Shown here: in pieces, positions 32,200-44,801 of the stretch
How the letters are laid out: each line of letters starts with the position of its first letter
Numbering within the stretch: the stretch's first letter is position 1
Origin: Isoetes taiwanensis
Taxonomy: Eukaryota; Streptophyta; Lycopodiopsida; Isoetales; Isoetaceae
Assembly: GCA_021234155.1 (NCBI GenBank)
Contig: JAJEKV010000272.1
Span: 124,001 to 188,000 of the forward strand
Reading direction: 5' to 3'
Length of the DNA stretch: 64,000 nt
Made by a program: the position numbers and the translations under genes
Notes under the pieces: generated by a model
Told to the model about the DNA's origin: nothing
The model's database searches: none
What the model saw: the letters and a program-made list of their open reading frames with translations, nothing else

Positions 32200-33230
32200 T
32201 TGCATTTCCCACACCACCATGGACTACTCTGCCCATTTGCAATGGTATATGGATGGCAAGAAGTGGGATTCCTAAGTCCCATTTGAATCTTTTCATCCTT
32301 CGTTGATGCAAGAGGTGGGCCTCATTCAGAACATGGAAGCCCATCCGGACTATGTTCAGTTCCTTGAGTTTTACGCTCAAGAAATTGTTCCAAATTGCAT
32401 CCAACACGGAGATCTTCCCATCTATACTTGGACAGAGATACCGTGTATCAGATGTTGGGGGATGATCGGCATGTAGAGGATGTCCTTTGCAGCATTCAAC
32501 GATGGGCAAAGAATGCCCCTATTCTCCGGTTCGGCAAGCACACTTATTGTGAAGCTTGCTTTGCCTTATCCATCCTTATGGACTGCTACGTTGATGATGA
32601 GGCCGCATCCTTCAGAGACAGGGAAAGTACCCATCCCTTCGACTCCTGATGAGGATGAGCAGGTCAGCCACGCCGATTTTGAGTGATGGAAGCAGTTAGC
32701 TGCCAAGATGCCTGTGGGCCTCGAAGCCGAGGGCATAAACTTGATGGCTTGGATGGTCTCCCGACTGTTCGTGTCAATAATCAAGACTACCTCCTGCTCG
32801 ACGACATCATGTGGGAATACCATGTGATAGCCAACATTCGTCGTAAGCCCAAGACGCAAGTTCTTTACAAGCTGGTTGAGTATTGCCATGATGATTTCCT
32901 CGACTTCTCCCCTATTGAGTATCCACCCCAAGTGCAAAGTTTGTTTTCATTAGGAGGATGTGAAGCATGTTGAAACTCTTCTAGGTCATTGCCAACCCGT
33001 GTTGCGGGATCTCGTTTCAACCAAAGCGGGGCCGCTTTTTGCGCCCGTGGCCCCCGGCGTCCCTAATAGTAATGATATCCCCATTCCTATGGAAAAACTG
33101 ACGAAGAAGAAGAAGAGGAGGAGGAGGAGGAGGAGGAGGAGGAGGAGGAGGAGGAGGAGATCTTCTCTTCTTTTTGTTTGTAAACTTGTGGAATATGATG
33201 ACCACACATTGTGGTAAAAGATTTATTGAG
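32200..33230 (+). other. Decayed coding-like sequence of unknown origin
   Basis: From an ATG near 32220 the plus strand reads MDYSAHLQWYMDGKKWDS, a stop, then SFHPSLMQEVGLIQNMEAHP and FLEFYAQEIVPNC. It then shifts frame to YQMLGDDRHVEDVLCSIQRW, and later to VNNQDYLLLDDIMWEYHVIA and VLYKLVEYCHDDFLDFSPIE. The composition looks like an old protein-coding region with several frameshifts, perhaps a retroelement gag, but no motif settles it. Confidence 0.35.
33101..33162. repeat. (GAA/GAG)n microsatellite
   Basis: Trinucleotide tract agaagaagaagaggaggagg continuing as GAG repeats. It creates artificial poly-Arg and poly-Leu frames. Confidence 0.95.
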
Positions 33231-33239
33231 TTTAGGTTA

Positions 33240-35780
33240 AAGACATGTAGTGCAAACAAATCCAATGGTAGTGTATTCTACCATTAATGCTTCACATGTA
33301 TAACTAGCTAAGAAAAAATATGCGGTTGGTGATGGCCAATGATTTATAGATGGGATATGTAAAGACACAAGCTAAATTCTTGAAATTTGAGGAGCTACGC
33401 TCCAAGTATATTGAAGGCGAATAGTCTTTACCTTAGAAATACATGGGAAATTGATTGTGTGAACATTTATGTACACTAATTTTATGAGCTAAGGCAAAAT
33501 ACATGTAAATATTTTGGTCTAGATGTGGCATGATACTTTATTTGTGGCATGATACTCTATGTCGTACATAAGCATCAAGTGGTCATATATATTGTTTTAT
33601 GACTAAAGATAAAGATAAGCCTTTTCTTTCTTTTAAAACTTATGCATGCATGGCCTTAACAAGTGGTGGTCTACATGCAAATGCAAATGTACTTTGCATT
33701 CAACTTTGTGGCTTTATGCAACTTTGGGGCTTATAATTAGCACGAAGGAGCTCATGGAAAGTGGGCTTTCTAGCATGCATATACTCTAAGGTACGGTACC
33801 TTTTGTGCCAATGGTTTTGGATAATATTGCATGGTAATATTGCATGGTTTTGGATAATATGGTAGAAAATACATTGCCTAATAGGTTAATAGGCAAAAAA
33901 AATACCCTATCTTGAACGCCCAAAGATTAGCGACTATGCCTTAAAGACCAGCCCAGACCTTGAGATGCTTCAACATATTTGCCATCAAGCTATGCCCGAG
34001 GCTTTGATCTTGCCTAGAAGTTCATGTAGCAAGGTCGTTTTGACCCCGCTATCTGAGATCTCGTGTTCGAACCAGTGGCCGCGGGTAGGTAGAAATCTGT
34101 GATGCAAATCTCGCCTTCAGATTATGTCTTAACTCTGCACATAGCTAGAGATGTGCTTAACCGGAATCCATATTTGTGCCATGGAGATTTATGTGCTAAG
34201 GAAGAGTTCTTGCTTAGCCAATGAAAAATAACTTCATTTTGCCTTCCTGCTAACATGATTGGCTAGAAGTTTATGTCCAAGATAAAGGATTTTGGATTTG
34301 TTACTCCGATTCTTGCTCTATGGCGGTTCCGCCATAAACGGATTTTCTTTGAAAATGGTGTTCCCAAGTTCTTAAGGATTTGAGGCGTAGGTATGTAATA
34401 CAATTTTTGGGCTTTATCAAAAATATCGCGGCCTGGTGCGGATTTTTAGATGTGCATTGACATCTTAATCAAATGCGGTCCTACGGTGTAGATAGAAATT
34501 TTGGGCTTTAATGGCTATTGATCAGGCAAGATAAATAAAGAAAGCTTTTCAATTAAGATTTATGGTTCTCATAAGAAGATCGGTTTGCCGGACTCATATG
34601 ATACTTTCTTGCCACAGCATTGGAGCTATAAGACAGTACGAAAATAGGAGCTATGGTTGAATTTTCATAATAGGTTTGGATATATTCTGCACAAACCATT
34701 AAGCGGTGGTTGGATCGACTTCCAAATACCGGGTTCTTTTATTACTTCTAGAATGCCATGGAGCAATGAGCGGGGTTTTAGATCTAAGCATGACAAAATG
34801 AGATTTAATTTACAGCATCTCTCCATTACTAAAATCTATTTGGTATTTGGATTTATGGTTGTCATGATAGGCATCTTCATAACATAAAAGTCGTGATATG
34901 ATCCTCGTATGATAAAAGTTCATGTTTGTTATGCTAAGAAAGTCCATGTTTCTATGCTAGATATTCCTAAAAGCTTACAAGTTATTCAATGATACGATGT
35001 ACAATTTGAGAAATTAAAAATGCTACACTTTATATACTATAGATTTGGCGTTGGTTCTTTGTAATATGTAAAGGATTATGCACTATGAAACCGATTATCA
35101 AGTAATCCGACTAGATTTGGGATCAAGAAATTGGTTCTCATCTAATGTTATAGCTTGATATTGGTTGATTAATTACATATTTTTACTTGAAAATTTCGAT
35201 GAAGTTATTATTCCATTTCCTTTTTGTTAATGTCCACCTCGTGGGCAAAAGGATACAATTGGTGATCGGTGATAAAGCGAGACCCAATGTACCTTTTGGC
35301 CCTTGCACATTACCATTATCATGCTAATTGTGTATTGATTGGTACAGTGCGGGGTTCTCTCCTCTAATTGTCTCCATTTTTTGTTAGAGTTGGCGTTAAC
35401 GCGGAGGAGGATGGAATATCTTACATCAAGATTCAAAGTTTACTTTACACTTCACACTTTCAAATTCAAAACTTCGTGGTTGTAAGATTTAAGTTTATAG
35501 TTGTAAGATTGATTACTTTATACTTTCAAATTCAAAAACATTATGTACAAATTGGATATGCTAATATGGAAAGGATGATATGAATTATTTTACTCAAGAT
35601 TTTTATTTTTTGATATTTTTGAATATAGTAAATTATATGGGCTAAGGTTTGTAGAGTGCCTGATGTGGCCTGGCCTAAAAAACCAGGGTGGATATTGGGA
35701 TAAGTGATCTTGCCTTGAACAAGGTTCTTTTAATGTAATTGTTTGCATAACTGTGACTGTAGTCTTGGCAAGAACATGTA
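33240..35780. other. Intergenic, no gene recognised
   Basis: AT-rich. A box-B-like gtgttcgaacc at about 34068 hints at a decayed Pol III element, but no box A or tRNA fold supports it. Confidence 0.5.
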
Positions 35781-35785
35781 CGAAG

Positions 35786-35812
35786 AAGAAGAAGAAGAAG
35801 AAGAAGAAGATT
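35786..35812. repeat. (GAA)n microsatellite
   Basis: Eight or nine copies of GAA. Confidence 0.95.
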
Positions 35813-35814
35813 TT

Positions 35815-37450
35815 AACGTCCACGGAAACCCAATCGGGTTATGGGACCAGTACATGAAAGAGGGGTGTAACCCCAAACAAGAGCTCGGGGACAAAGCCCC
35901 ATCGCTTGAGAAAGCCTAAAGTAGAATATATATACATCGAGGGCAAGTGCCCAAACGAAATGAAAGCTATTTGTTCTGATGATAAGGTACTGCTGAGAGA
36001 CCCTAGACATAGCTTGTCCACGGATTAGAACACCAATGGTCTAGGATAATTCTTGCTCCTCCTCGTTATACCGCCCATTTCTTGTGTTGACGCTTCCCTA
36101 ACCTTGCACAACTCATTCGGCGATTGCATAGTCGTATGGGAGAAAGATCTTCTGTAATGAAAATGTAGTGCCCCTCAAATGATTTCGTCTTTGAAGAACA
36201 CGACGACTCAATACATCCCGAGTTTTAATTAGAAGGTGTCGAGGTCGATCAATCGCCGCCCCACCCTCTAGTGGAACACAAGTCCAATAGTGGGACATGC
36301 ATAACCCCACGTAAAACCGCTTAGCGACCTCCAAATGCGCCCGACCCTCGATTATGCGTCTCCTCTACCCCCTATAATATCGTAAATTCAAAGCGGTCTT
36401 GTGCGTGCCGGGGCTTGATTCGCAACCAAGCGGCATGGCCCCTCCTCCTGCCTCATGGTATCCGATCCCCTCATGTACCTCGGTTTGTACCGCCCGGTGT
36501 GAACATGCAGGGTATTTGCATCTCGACACTAGCATCGACACATGATGGCACATGAAATGGATCTTCCGGTCAGTATGCTAGCATCGCAAGGCATAATGGC
36601 CCATCCAGCGGCCCCGGAGGTGCGCTAACCCCGGACGGGCTTCAAAATAGTGGGCAGTAAAGCGGATGAAGGTGGTCATACATGTAGGTCCGCTCAACAT
36701 AGACCTCAGCCGTTAAAGTATCCCTTTGCCCCAAAAACCGCGATCATACTTTGGTCCGACCTAAGCTTCGGCAAGACACCACACGATCTTTGAATATCAA
36801 AGCAATTCGTCATCGTGGTATGGTGTTGCATTTCTTTGCCAGCGCCATTTCTCGGGTCTTACTTGGGTCATGGGAGAAGGCGAGGTTGCTAGACAAAGGC
36901 GATTCAAGCATTTGGACCGGGCAAGAAAAGATAGAGCTAGATATGGAAGCCAAGCAAACCAAAGGATATGGTGCAGTGCGGTCTTAAAGATGTGGCGAAG
37001 TTGTATGGGCAGTGGAAGTTGTGGCAACTGCAGAGATTTAGGCGTGGCCTCGTGATGCCTTGGCTGAAGCACACCTCGGGAACTCAAATCCGATGCAAGA
37101 TCTTCCTCCACCATCGCCTAATCCGGCCTCCAAGTCGATTTTGAGCAATAGAAAATTAATTCAAAATTCAAACTGATACCTTGATACTCGGGTTATTTGC
37201 CGAACCCACGAAGAGCCCATCATGCCGATGCTCCCTGAAGCTGGATGCTAGCTCGCACAGTTCCAAAATCATGAAGCTGGATGATGCCGATGATCCCTGA
37301 AGCTGGATCCTGGTGATGTTAAACCCCTCCCTTCCGGCCGATCTTTGAACTTCTTCCGTCCAGATGGACTCTGCTTGTGCCGTACTTGATGCTAGCCCCC
37401 CGGCGGCCTTTAGGTCGGCGGGCCTTAGGGTGCGGAACACAAGGAGCATT
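35815..37450. other. GC-richer block without recognised genes
   Basis: Composition changes sharply from the AT-rich left flank. The start, with a TATA-like atatatataca stretch near 35928, looks like LTR or transposon sequence. Open frames on both strands (for example 36751-36987 and 36797-37114) are not assignable. It could be the decayed 5' part of the gypsy element to its right or a separate insertion. Confidence 0.4.
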
Positions 37451-37835
37451 TAAAAGAGGAGGCAGAGGAAGCCGAGAGAGATCACCATCAACTTAGAGAA
37501 AGGAAGTCAATACAAAAGATTCTTCCTTTCCGCCTTTCAGCAAGGTCAGGTCCTCTTCTTTGCCAAGGACCTTGCACCTGAAGCAGAAGCATCCTGGTGG
37601 GCTTTGCGTGTTCTATCCACCTTGGCGGGCCATAAAAAGGCGAACTACCGCACGGTTACCCTAGTATTGGTACACCGTGATCTTGCTCTTGCTGCCTTGG
37701 GACAGGATATTGCTGCTTGGATGAGCATGAAGCTGCTCGTGGCCGCTCCCTTGGCTATCGGTTTTCCACCAGAGATAGCATCATCAGCTGCCTTATCCGT
37801 CATCCCAGGTGTTACACTCCTGCGGCATCGGTGAT

Positions 37836-38560
37836 CGCCACGTTCAGGCAGGCTTACAACAGTTAGAGGATGCTTTAACCACCGCGTCAGTCCTTACGCT
37901 ACCTGATCCTCAAAAGGAAAAGACCCTTGCAACCGATGCCAGTAAGATAGCAACTGGAGCTGTCTTAATGCAAGAAGGACGGATCATTGGTGCAAAATAG
38001 AGGTATCCCACCCATGACCAAGAGTTGCTTGCGGTCGTGCGTGCCTTGCGAATTTGGAGACACTATCTTCTTGGGCGGCGTTTCCAATTAGATAGGGATC
38101 ATCAAAGCCTTCAATATATATTCACAGAAGCTAATCTTAATCTCTGACAATGCAGATGGATAGAATTTGTGGAAGAGTACGACTTTAAGGTTTTGTATAA
38201 ACCCTGAAAGCGTAATATTGTTGTTGACGCCCTATCTCGACACCCGCTGACAATACGTACGCATTGCAATTTTATTTCCCTTGCAAGTGAATTTGGGAAA
38301 ACTATTGAGCAATCGCTTCCAACAGATCCAGAGTTCCGTGAAGTATGGAGCGACTTTCTAAGGAGGCCAAGACAGACAAGGAGAGGGAAACATACAAGCA
38401 TTATAAGGATGGTAATCTTTTGTGTTACCGAAATAAGTTATGTGTACCCGAGTCATCAGGAGTTAGGAGGCTTATTCTCCATGACACACATAACAGTCCC
38501 ATAGCTGGTCATGCTGGATTCATGAAGACATATTTCAAGATAGATCCATTTGGTTCTGGC
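37836..38560 (+). pseudogene. Ty3/gypsy pol remnant: RNase H and integrase zinc-binding region
   Basis: Reads QQLEDALTTASVLTLPDP, then the RNase H core ATDASKIATGAVLMQEG, YPTHDQELLAVVRALRIW and DHQSLQYIF, then the pre-integrase stretch DALSRHPL. After a frame change come YRNKLCVPESSGVRRLILHD and GHAGFMKT, equivalent to the integrase H2C2 region. Stops interrupt the frame near 37998, 38143 and 38204, and part of RNase H is deleted. Reverse transcriptase upstream and the integrase core downstream are missing, so this is a degraded gypsy element. Confidence 0.88.
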
Positions 38561-39168
38561 CTGGTATTAGGCCGAACTATCCACGATGCTATCGATTCCA
38601 ACTACAATGGTATGTAGTTGAGTATTAGAGCTGACAGGGATCATGCAAAGGGGTTAGATGCATCCTAGGATGGAGGGGATTTGCATATAAGTATATTAGG
38701 ATGCAACCGTCTATGACTATTATGGGAATATTGCCCTCCTTATGCTGAGACGTCTTGCAAGCCTTAGGCATCATAGGATTCACTCATTTTCATTTTTTTT
38801 TTTTTCATTTTTCAAGGCGGTGGTCCCTTCAACCATAACTTTATCTAATTATATTAAGTACTGACGTACCATAATCCTGCAGGTGAGTAGTGCACGGCAG
38901 CATCTGCAGTTCTTTGACGGCTCACTTTGGGGGGCATGTTGTGCTTTCTTATGTGTATTCCTTATGGTCCATTACCTTGTTATTGTGCATGTTAAGTTGT
39001 GTTCTAGGTTATTGTGTGGAAGGATTCAGGTCCAAAACTTTTGATCACTTATGATCTACTTGTAATCTTCTCTATTATATGATAAAGTACCTATGTTTGT
39101 ATTTTCTAATAGTTATATTCCTCTATAATCTTCAATGCTGAGGACAGCATTATTCCAAAGGGGTAGAA

Positions 39169-40675
39169 TGTGACGTTTCACGTATTTATATGCTATACGT
39201 ATAGATACTATAACACGTCACCATATATGTTTGGACTATAATGGGGATTATGGGCTAACATTAAAAGTGGTTTATGTTAGCTATATTAAATAATCGTAGG
39301 TTGATTAATCTAATTAACCTAATTAGGCTAATTAGTAATATCAATTAGCTAATAGGGAGAGACACCTGGCCCAAATCGATTGGGCCTTGCTATTCCAAGG
39401 GGGCAAGCTGGGCCTCCACCCCCAATCCTGCCCCAAATAGATTTGGGAAAGATTGGAGAAGGGAGGAGATGCTTGAACACATCAAGTAACGTTGAATTAT
39501 AGATGTTCTTCGTGATAACGTGTCCAGCCAAAAAACAGGTCAGTCTTTAGGTAGTTTGTGTTCTAATCTAACCCTTGTATGAGTAGGTGAATGATTAAAC
39601 TCTCTTTTATGCTCCATATGAGATTATGATGGATGAATTGGACATGATTGTTCTTTCCTTCTGTTCCTCATGTGTGTTTGGGGTTGAAAGGGGGGTAGAG
39701 ACCTAAAAGCTACCTAGGAATAGACCCTTTAAGACCCATTAATTGTGGCCTGTGCACAAGAGCCCTCCTGGCTGTCGATGGTATGGTGTGGCTGAGCACC
39801 AGACAAGGATCATGGTGGTGAAGTGGGGGTGGAACCTTGCCTAGCGTAGCTACAAGGCTCCCTACTGTGGCTAGGTCTATAGTCGATCATTGTGTATGGG
39901 CCGGGTATGGATCTGACACCTCCTGGATCGCAAGATACGTGCCTATAGGGACGTCTTGGGCTCAATAAGTGTGCCAGGACGGCCTATGGATTTTGGAGGG
40001 TTAAAGTCGGGTACAGATGTGTGGTTGCCTGACGGAACCATGATCCTCTAGCCATCCATAGAAGCACCATGGGCATGTTCTGGAAGGGATTTTCCCCTTT
40101 CCTGCCTCATCGGACTGGAAAGATGTAACCTGGAGTAGTCTCATAGGGTGATTCCATGGGATAAAGTCTCTGGAAGGCTACAACCATGTCATAGCGTGAT
40201 TCAACCTATCTGCAAAGTGTGTACAGGAGGGGCGGATGGAGTGGACTACCCTAGCCATTGTTCTATGCCAGCCAACGCCATTGTCATGATTCCGTCTGCT
40301 GTTATCTGGAGGCCCTGGCCGTCGGTTGATTCCCTGGAATCTGAGCCTGCATAGAGCCCCATTTGGTGCATTGCATATGTTATGTTGTTGTTCGGATGTT
40401 ACTCGTATTGTTGGTGGATGGCCCACCCTTTGAGGTGGTATGATATGATGTGTCTTGTATGCAAGGTGCTAGCTTGTATGTACGCTTCTGCTATATAGGG
40501 TTCCCATAGAAAGCATGGGACGAATGACATCTCCGTGTCCTTCACCCGAGCACTTGACCATCACAAGTGGTCCGAGGTAGAAGGAGGGCCTTTCTGTGGC
40601 AATGGTGTCGCCACGGGAGGGGAATTTCCTGTACGTATACGATGGGAGCATTGTATAGGTTCGGGAAGCGTCACA
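39169..40675 (+). mobile_element. LTR of the Ty3/gypsy element (3' LTR or solo)
   Basis: Starts TGTGACG after a purine tract (ccaaaggggtagaa, a plausible polypurine tract) and ends CGTCACA, giving the TG...CA inverted ends expected of an LTR about 1507 bp long. Position and orientation fit the gypsy pol remnant 600 bp upstream. I found no second copy in the window, so the 5' LTR is missing or too diverged to see. Confidence 0.65.
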
Positions 40676-41535
40676 CTCATTCTTGTAATTGGATCCCTTA
40701 TGCTCAGGATATCACCTCCTAGATATTGGAGTTCCAATCGAAAACTACACAACTTGCAAAATACATGTATACATGCAAACCATATGCATGCAACCAACAA
40801 GATTTATTTGTTGTCTTAGAACAAACAAGCCTAAATAAGCCATGTCTCTGCAAAAATCAACCATGTTAACAACGCTCAACAGAACATCATATTAAGCAAA
40901 ATCAACACTTGAACAACTTTATGCAAGAGGAAGATAAGCTAAGCGTTCTTATAAAGACATCTATGCATAGCCATACATTTTTAGAAGATAGACATGCTCC
41001 TACATCCGTTTAATAACTAAAGGAGGTAAGAAAAAAAGGACGGACATAATGAATGCACAATATCTTGCATGGGTGGAACTTGTTACAATCTAAAGCCTGT
41101 GTAGATTCAGAAAGGAAAAACATAAACTGAGCATTCCTGATCCATTTTATAAACTTAAAAAAAAAAAAAAAAAAAAAAAATGGAATAAAGCTCAAACCAA
41201 AGCAAAGTAGAGAGCAAGCTAGAGTGGCTAATATACTAGAAAATGTTTTTAGTAAATGCAATGTCTCGAAAACAAACATATGTGCTACACAAAGCTAACA
41301 GAATTGGTTATTGCCTTGATTCAAGACATGAAAATATGTTGAGAATCTGGTTAATGCTTCTGATAAGCTGGTTGAGTTTCAAGCAAAACAATAGCATTAC
41401 AAAAGAGATTCATAAGAGTTGTTTATATGTTCATAAGCGCTTGTGCCATCCCATCTGTATTTGCCAGTGAAACTCCTGGACAACCTGAACAGACAACAGT
41501 TTGCTTCCAACTTTTGTAACCGATGTAAGTATATA
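40676..41535. other. Intergenic
   Basis: Contains an A-run at about 41157-41180 that may be the tail of an old retroposon. No gene seen. Confidence 0.6.
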
Positions 41536-41866
41536 CTGCTATTAACATCTCGTAAGAAGTTTAAAGTTTTACCCCTAGCTCGTCCAGGAAAAAACTTTTT
41601 TGCACTCTTTCAATTGCATTCCATCTAGCACGAGCAAGATTGGGTGCGCCATAATAGATGATGATTCAAAACTATTGCTTTTACAAAAGTCTTTGATGGA
41701 CTAAAATGTTTCCAAAATTATCTTGTTAAAAAAAAATTCAAAGTTAGAACAATAGATATAAGAACTTTAGCATTGCTCAGGCAGATGAGATCTTAATCCA
41801 GAAGGGGCTTTTTATTCGCCAATTGTATTTCCATTCTGAGAGGTAGCAAAACACAATTTTAAAGAA
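41536..41866 (-). mobile_element. LINE-like C-terminal fragment, copy 1 of a direct duplication
   Basis: On the minus strand the segment reads, with frame changes, ARARWNAIERVQK then DELGV, resembling the post-RT 'W..iEkiQk.Fl...lGv' region of plant non-LTR elements. About 330 bp is repeated at 42139-42462. It is AT-rich and decayed. Confidence 0.5.
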
Positions 41867-42138
41867 AGCATGTCGTGATATTGACTTGACAATGATCTCA
41901 AGGTTCTTTTTTTGGAAGACTAATCCACTTTTGGCATACAGATTGAATATGTAAGTATGACTAATAAAATCATGGAAAATTCTCATCCACTCTCTAATTA
42001 ATGGATTGTCCCTTAACATGAATAATCTAAAATGATGTGCAAGTAGGAGCCCCCCCCCCGGTTGAGTTTCAAGCAAAACCAATGGTAAGTATATAAGGGA
42101 TTGTAACAAAGCTTCTACTAATGGGTAAAGACTGGCCT

Positions 42139-42462
42139 CCACTATTAATATCTCATAAGAAGTTTGAAGTTATACCCCTAGCTCGTCCAGAAGAAAACCT
42201 TTTTGCACTCTTTCAATTGCATTCCATCTAACACGAGCAAGATCAGGTGCACCATAATAGATGATGATTCAAGACTATTGCTTTATAAAAGTCAATGATA
42301 GATTATAATTGTTTCCAAAATCATCTTGTTAAAAAAAAATATTTTCAAAGCTAGGGCAATAGACATAAGAACTCTAGCATCGCTCTCATCCGGAAGAGGC
42401 TTTTTAGTTGCTAATTGTATTTTCATTATGAGAGACAACAAAACACAATTTTAGAGGAAGCC
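42139..42462 (-). mobile_element. LINE-like C-terminal fragment, copy 2
   Basis: About 85% similar to 41536-41866 in the same orientation, from tatctcataagaagttt to caaaacacaattttaga. Between the copies the minus strand reads TSYEILIVEASLYPLVEALL, continuing the LINE-like text. Tandem duplication of a decayed element is the simplest reading. Confidence 0.5.
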
Positions 42463-42701
42463 AAAAGAAAAACCCCACAACTATCCATTGAATATAAAAG
42501 TAGACTTTTGAAGCTTCAAATGTCCTATATATTCGCAATTGGATCAAAAGTTTTCCTAGTTGTGTTGCTTGATACCGAATCATTTTTGTGCCTCTTGAAG
42601 CTAAACAAAAGAAAGTGGTTTCCACTTTTTCAAGCTTAGAAATGGGTAAAGAAAGTGGTTTACAAAACATATGTTGAAAACAAAAGTATAGATATTTTAC
42701 C

Positions 42702-42772
42702 AGATTTAAAGCTTGTTTGTATCAATGAAGCCTTTGGAGATTTAAAGCTTGTTTGTATCAATGAAGCCTTTG
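42702..42772. repeat. 36-bp tandem duplication
   Basis: agatttaaagcttgtttgta...gcctttgg is present twice in immediate succession with no differences seen. Confidence 0.9.
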
Positions 42773-42852
42773 GACCACATGCAGATTGTGATCATGTAGA
42801 ACACATCATAGATTGGATCCATTTGATCTTGAATTGCCAACCTTTCAATTAG

Positions 42853-44801
42853 GGATTGAATCATGCATGCATATAATTGTTGTTGCATAGACCGCACTTA
42901 GAAAGCTAGAAAAAAGCTTTATATCCTATCATCAAACACTAGCTTTTGCATGTGTCCTTGTTAGAAAGGAGACATGAGAAAGCCAATCAACAACTTCATG
43001 CCATGCCCTACATGCTCAATTATGCATGATGTTTAATCGATAAAGTGCGTCTGCCAAATTTATTCAATGATCTACAAGATGCAATCTGGATATTCCTAAT
43101 GATTTGAAACCTTAGTTACATTGATTGTCTTGCCTCATGACTTTTGTTAGGGAACGATATCCGATCTTCCTTTAGAATTGAACTTTAAGAGAAACAACGT
43201 TATCCAGCTAATGAACCAAAGCTAATGGCTCTTTTTTTCCCTCGTTTTTCCTAAGAAGTTTTGCAGCAAGAACCCCCTGTTTTCCTTCATAATTTAGCTT
43301 TACATATCGATCCAGTGCCCACACAACCATTTGGGCCCGTGATAGCACTGCCGCCAAAGACTAGACCTCTGCAACCACACCAACATCTGTTGCAGGTAAA
43401 ATGACTACTTCAATTATTTAAATGCATTGGAAATATGCTGATTCCGTTCTGTGGGCCTTCCAGACCAGAATGTCAACCGTTGTTGAACCTTTAAGAATAA
43501 AATCTTCAGCTTCAAGGATCTCCAACGCACTAACGAGTTAAGTCAAAAAGCACCAACCACTTTTCTCCATGTCAGGCCGCGAAAACGTTTTAAAGGATCA
43601 AGTTTCTCGGGGTTGAAAAGTACCTTGATCCATTCCTGTACTTGTTTTCCCATCTGGAAGGTTTCTGTAGCAGAAAATGTGAAACCAGAATGCACATGAG
43701 AACAACTTGCATATACGGTTGTGAATATTGGCCAACTTATTCTGCTCAAGACAAACGGGCAAATCCAGTTGCCAACTGAATTGATGCAATAAACTTGTGT
43801 ATTACATGATATGAATAATTCTTATAACGTTATGTTACATACCCTCCCAATTCTCAGAGGGAAGAACATAAAATCAGCAGCTGGATAGTGACATCGCTTC
43901 TTTCTGGGATGCTCCAACTGTTGTATGTAGGTTAAACTTACATGCTATGGAATTGATTTTGGGTATGGGCATGCAGCGTCGACCTTTTTGCAAAAGCTGT
44001 AAGGAAACAGGCTCTTTAATTTCCTTTGGCCAAATTTACAACAAGACAAAATGTCACGTCTTAGGGTTGCCATCCATGGAGATTTTTTTGTCTGATAAAG
44101 ACAGAATTCTATTCCTATACTTACCTTCATTGAATGAGCCCACAAACTGGTGCGTGTTGTGTCCGTGAACTATACTTGGCGAGAACGTATCCGATTCCCT
44201 CCCGCCGTCAAGCCTACCAACATTCACCAACAGAAACCCCTAAGAAAATTTGAGAGCCACGTGCTGGTAGTGCAACATAAAGGTTAGCAGATAACTTGTG
44301 TACAATCTTCAAAGAGCGGTGGTCAAGATTTGGTTGAAACGAGCGCATTTATAATTGTGCAAGTCATTTTCAATAGGCAATTGATAGAAATAGCCCAACT
44401 GAATATTGGTTCTAAATTCAACAAACTCAACCAAATGTGGTGTAACAAATAAAGTATGCCGTATTTGCAATGCTGGAACAACTTTCCCTCATTGGTCCAA
44501 TTATTATTGCAGACCACTTCTTAGCTTGAACCAGGGAAAGAAAGTTCCGGTGTAAGTATTGTTCATAACTTATTTCTTCAAATTGGTTGAAGACCAACTG
44601 CTATAAGATAGAAGCATGCAAAAATTTTATACTTAGATTAAGAAGACGCTAAAGAACATTTCAAGTTCTCACCTAAATGTTGAAAATCACAAACACTGTT
44701 ATGATGATGTCTTATCGTCTTTACTCATGTGCATAAATTACAGAACTATCTGCCTGCATGTGTCATCTGTCTAGCTATCCTAACATCAAGTAACAGGAGA
44801 C
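42853..44801. other. Intergenic, no gene recognised
   Basis: A minus-strand stretch at 43543-43690 (ETFQMGKQVQEWIK with acceptor- and donor-like borders) could be a lone exon, but nothing supports a family. Otherwise AT-rich. Probably the 3' flank of the WOX gene. Confidence 0.5.

Noticed and set aside
32960-33265. Frames with poly-Arg, poly-Leu and poly-Pro
   Set aside because: Products of the GAG/GAA microsatellite in different frames.
34020-34105. Possible tRNA-derived SINE head
   Set aside because: Only a box-B-like gtgttcgaacc is seen, with no box A and no cloverleaf.
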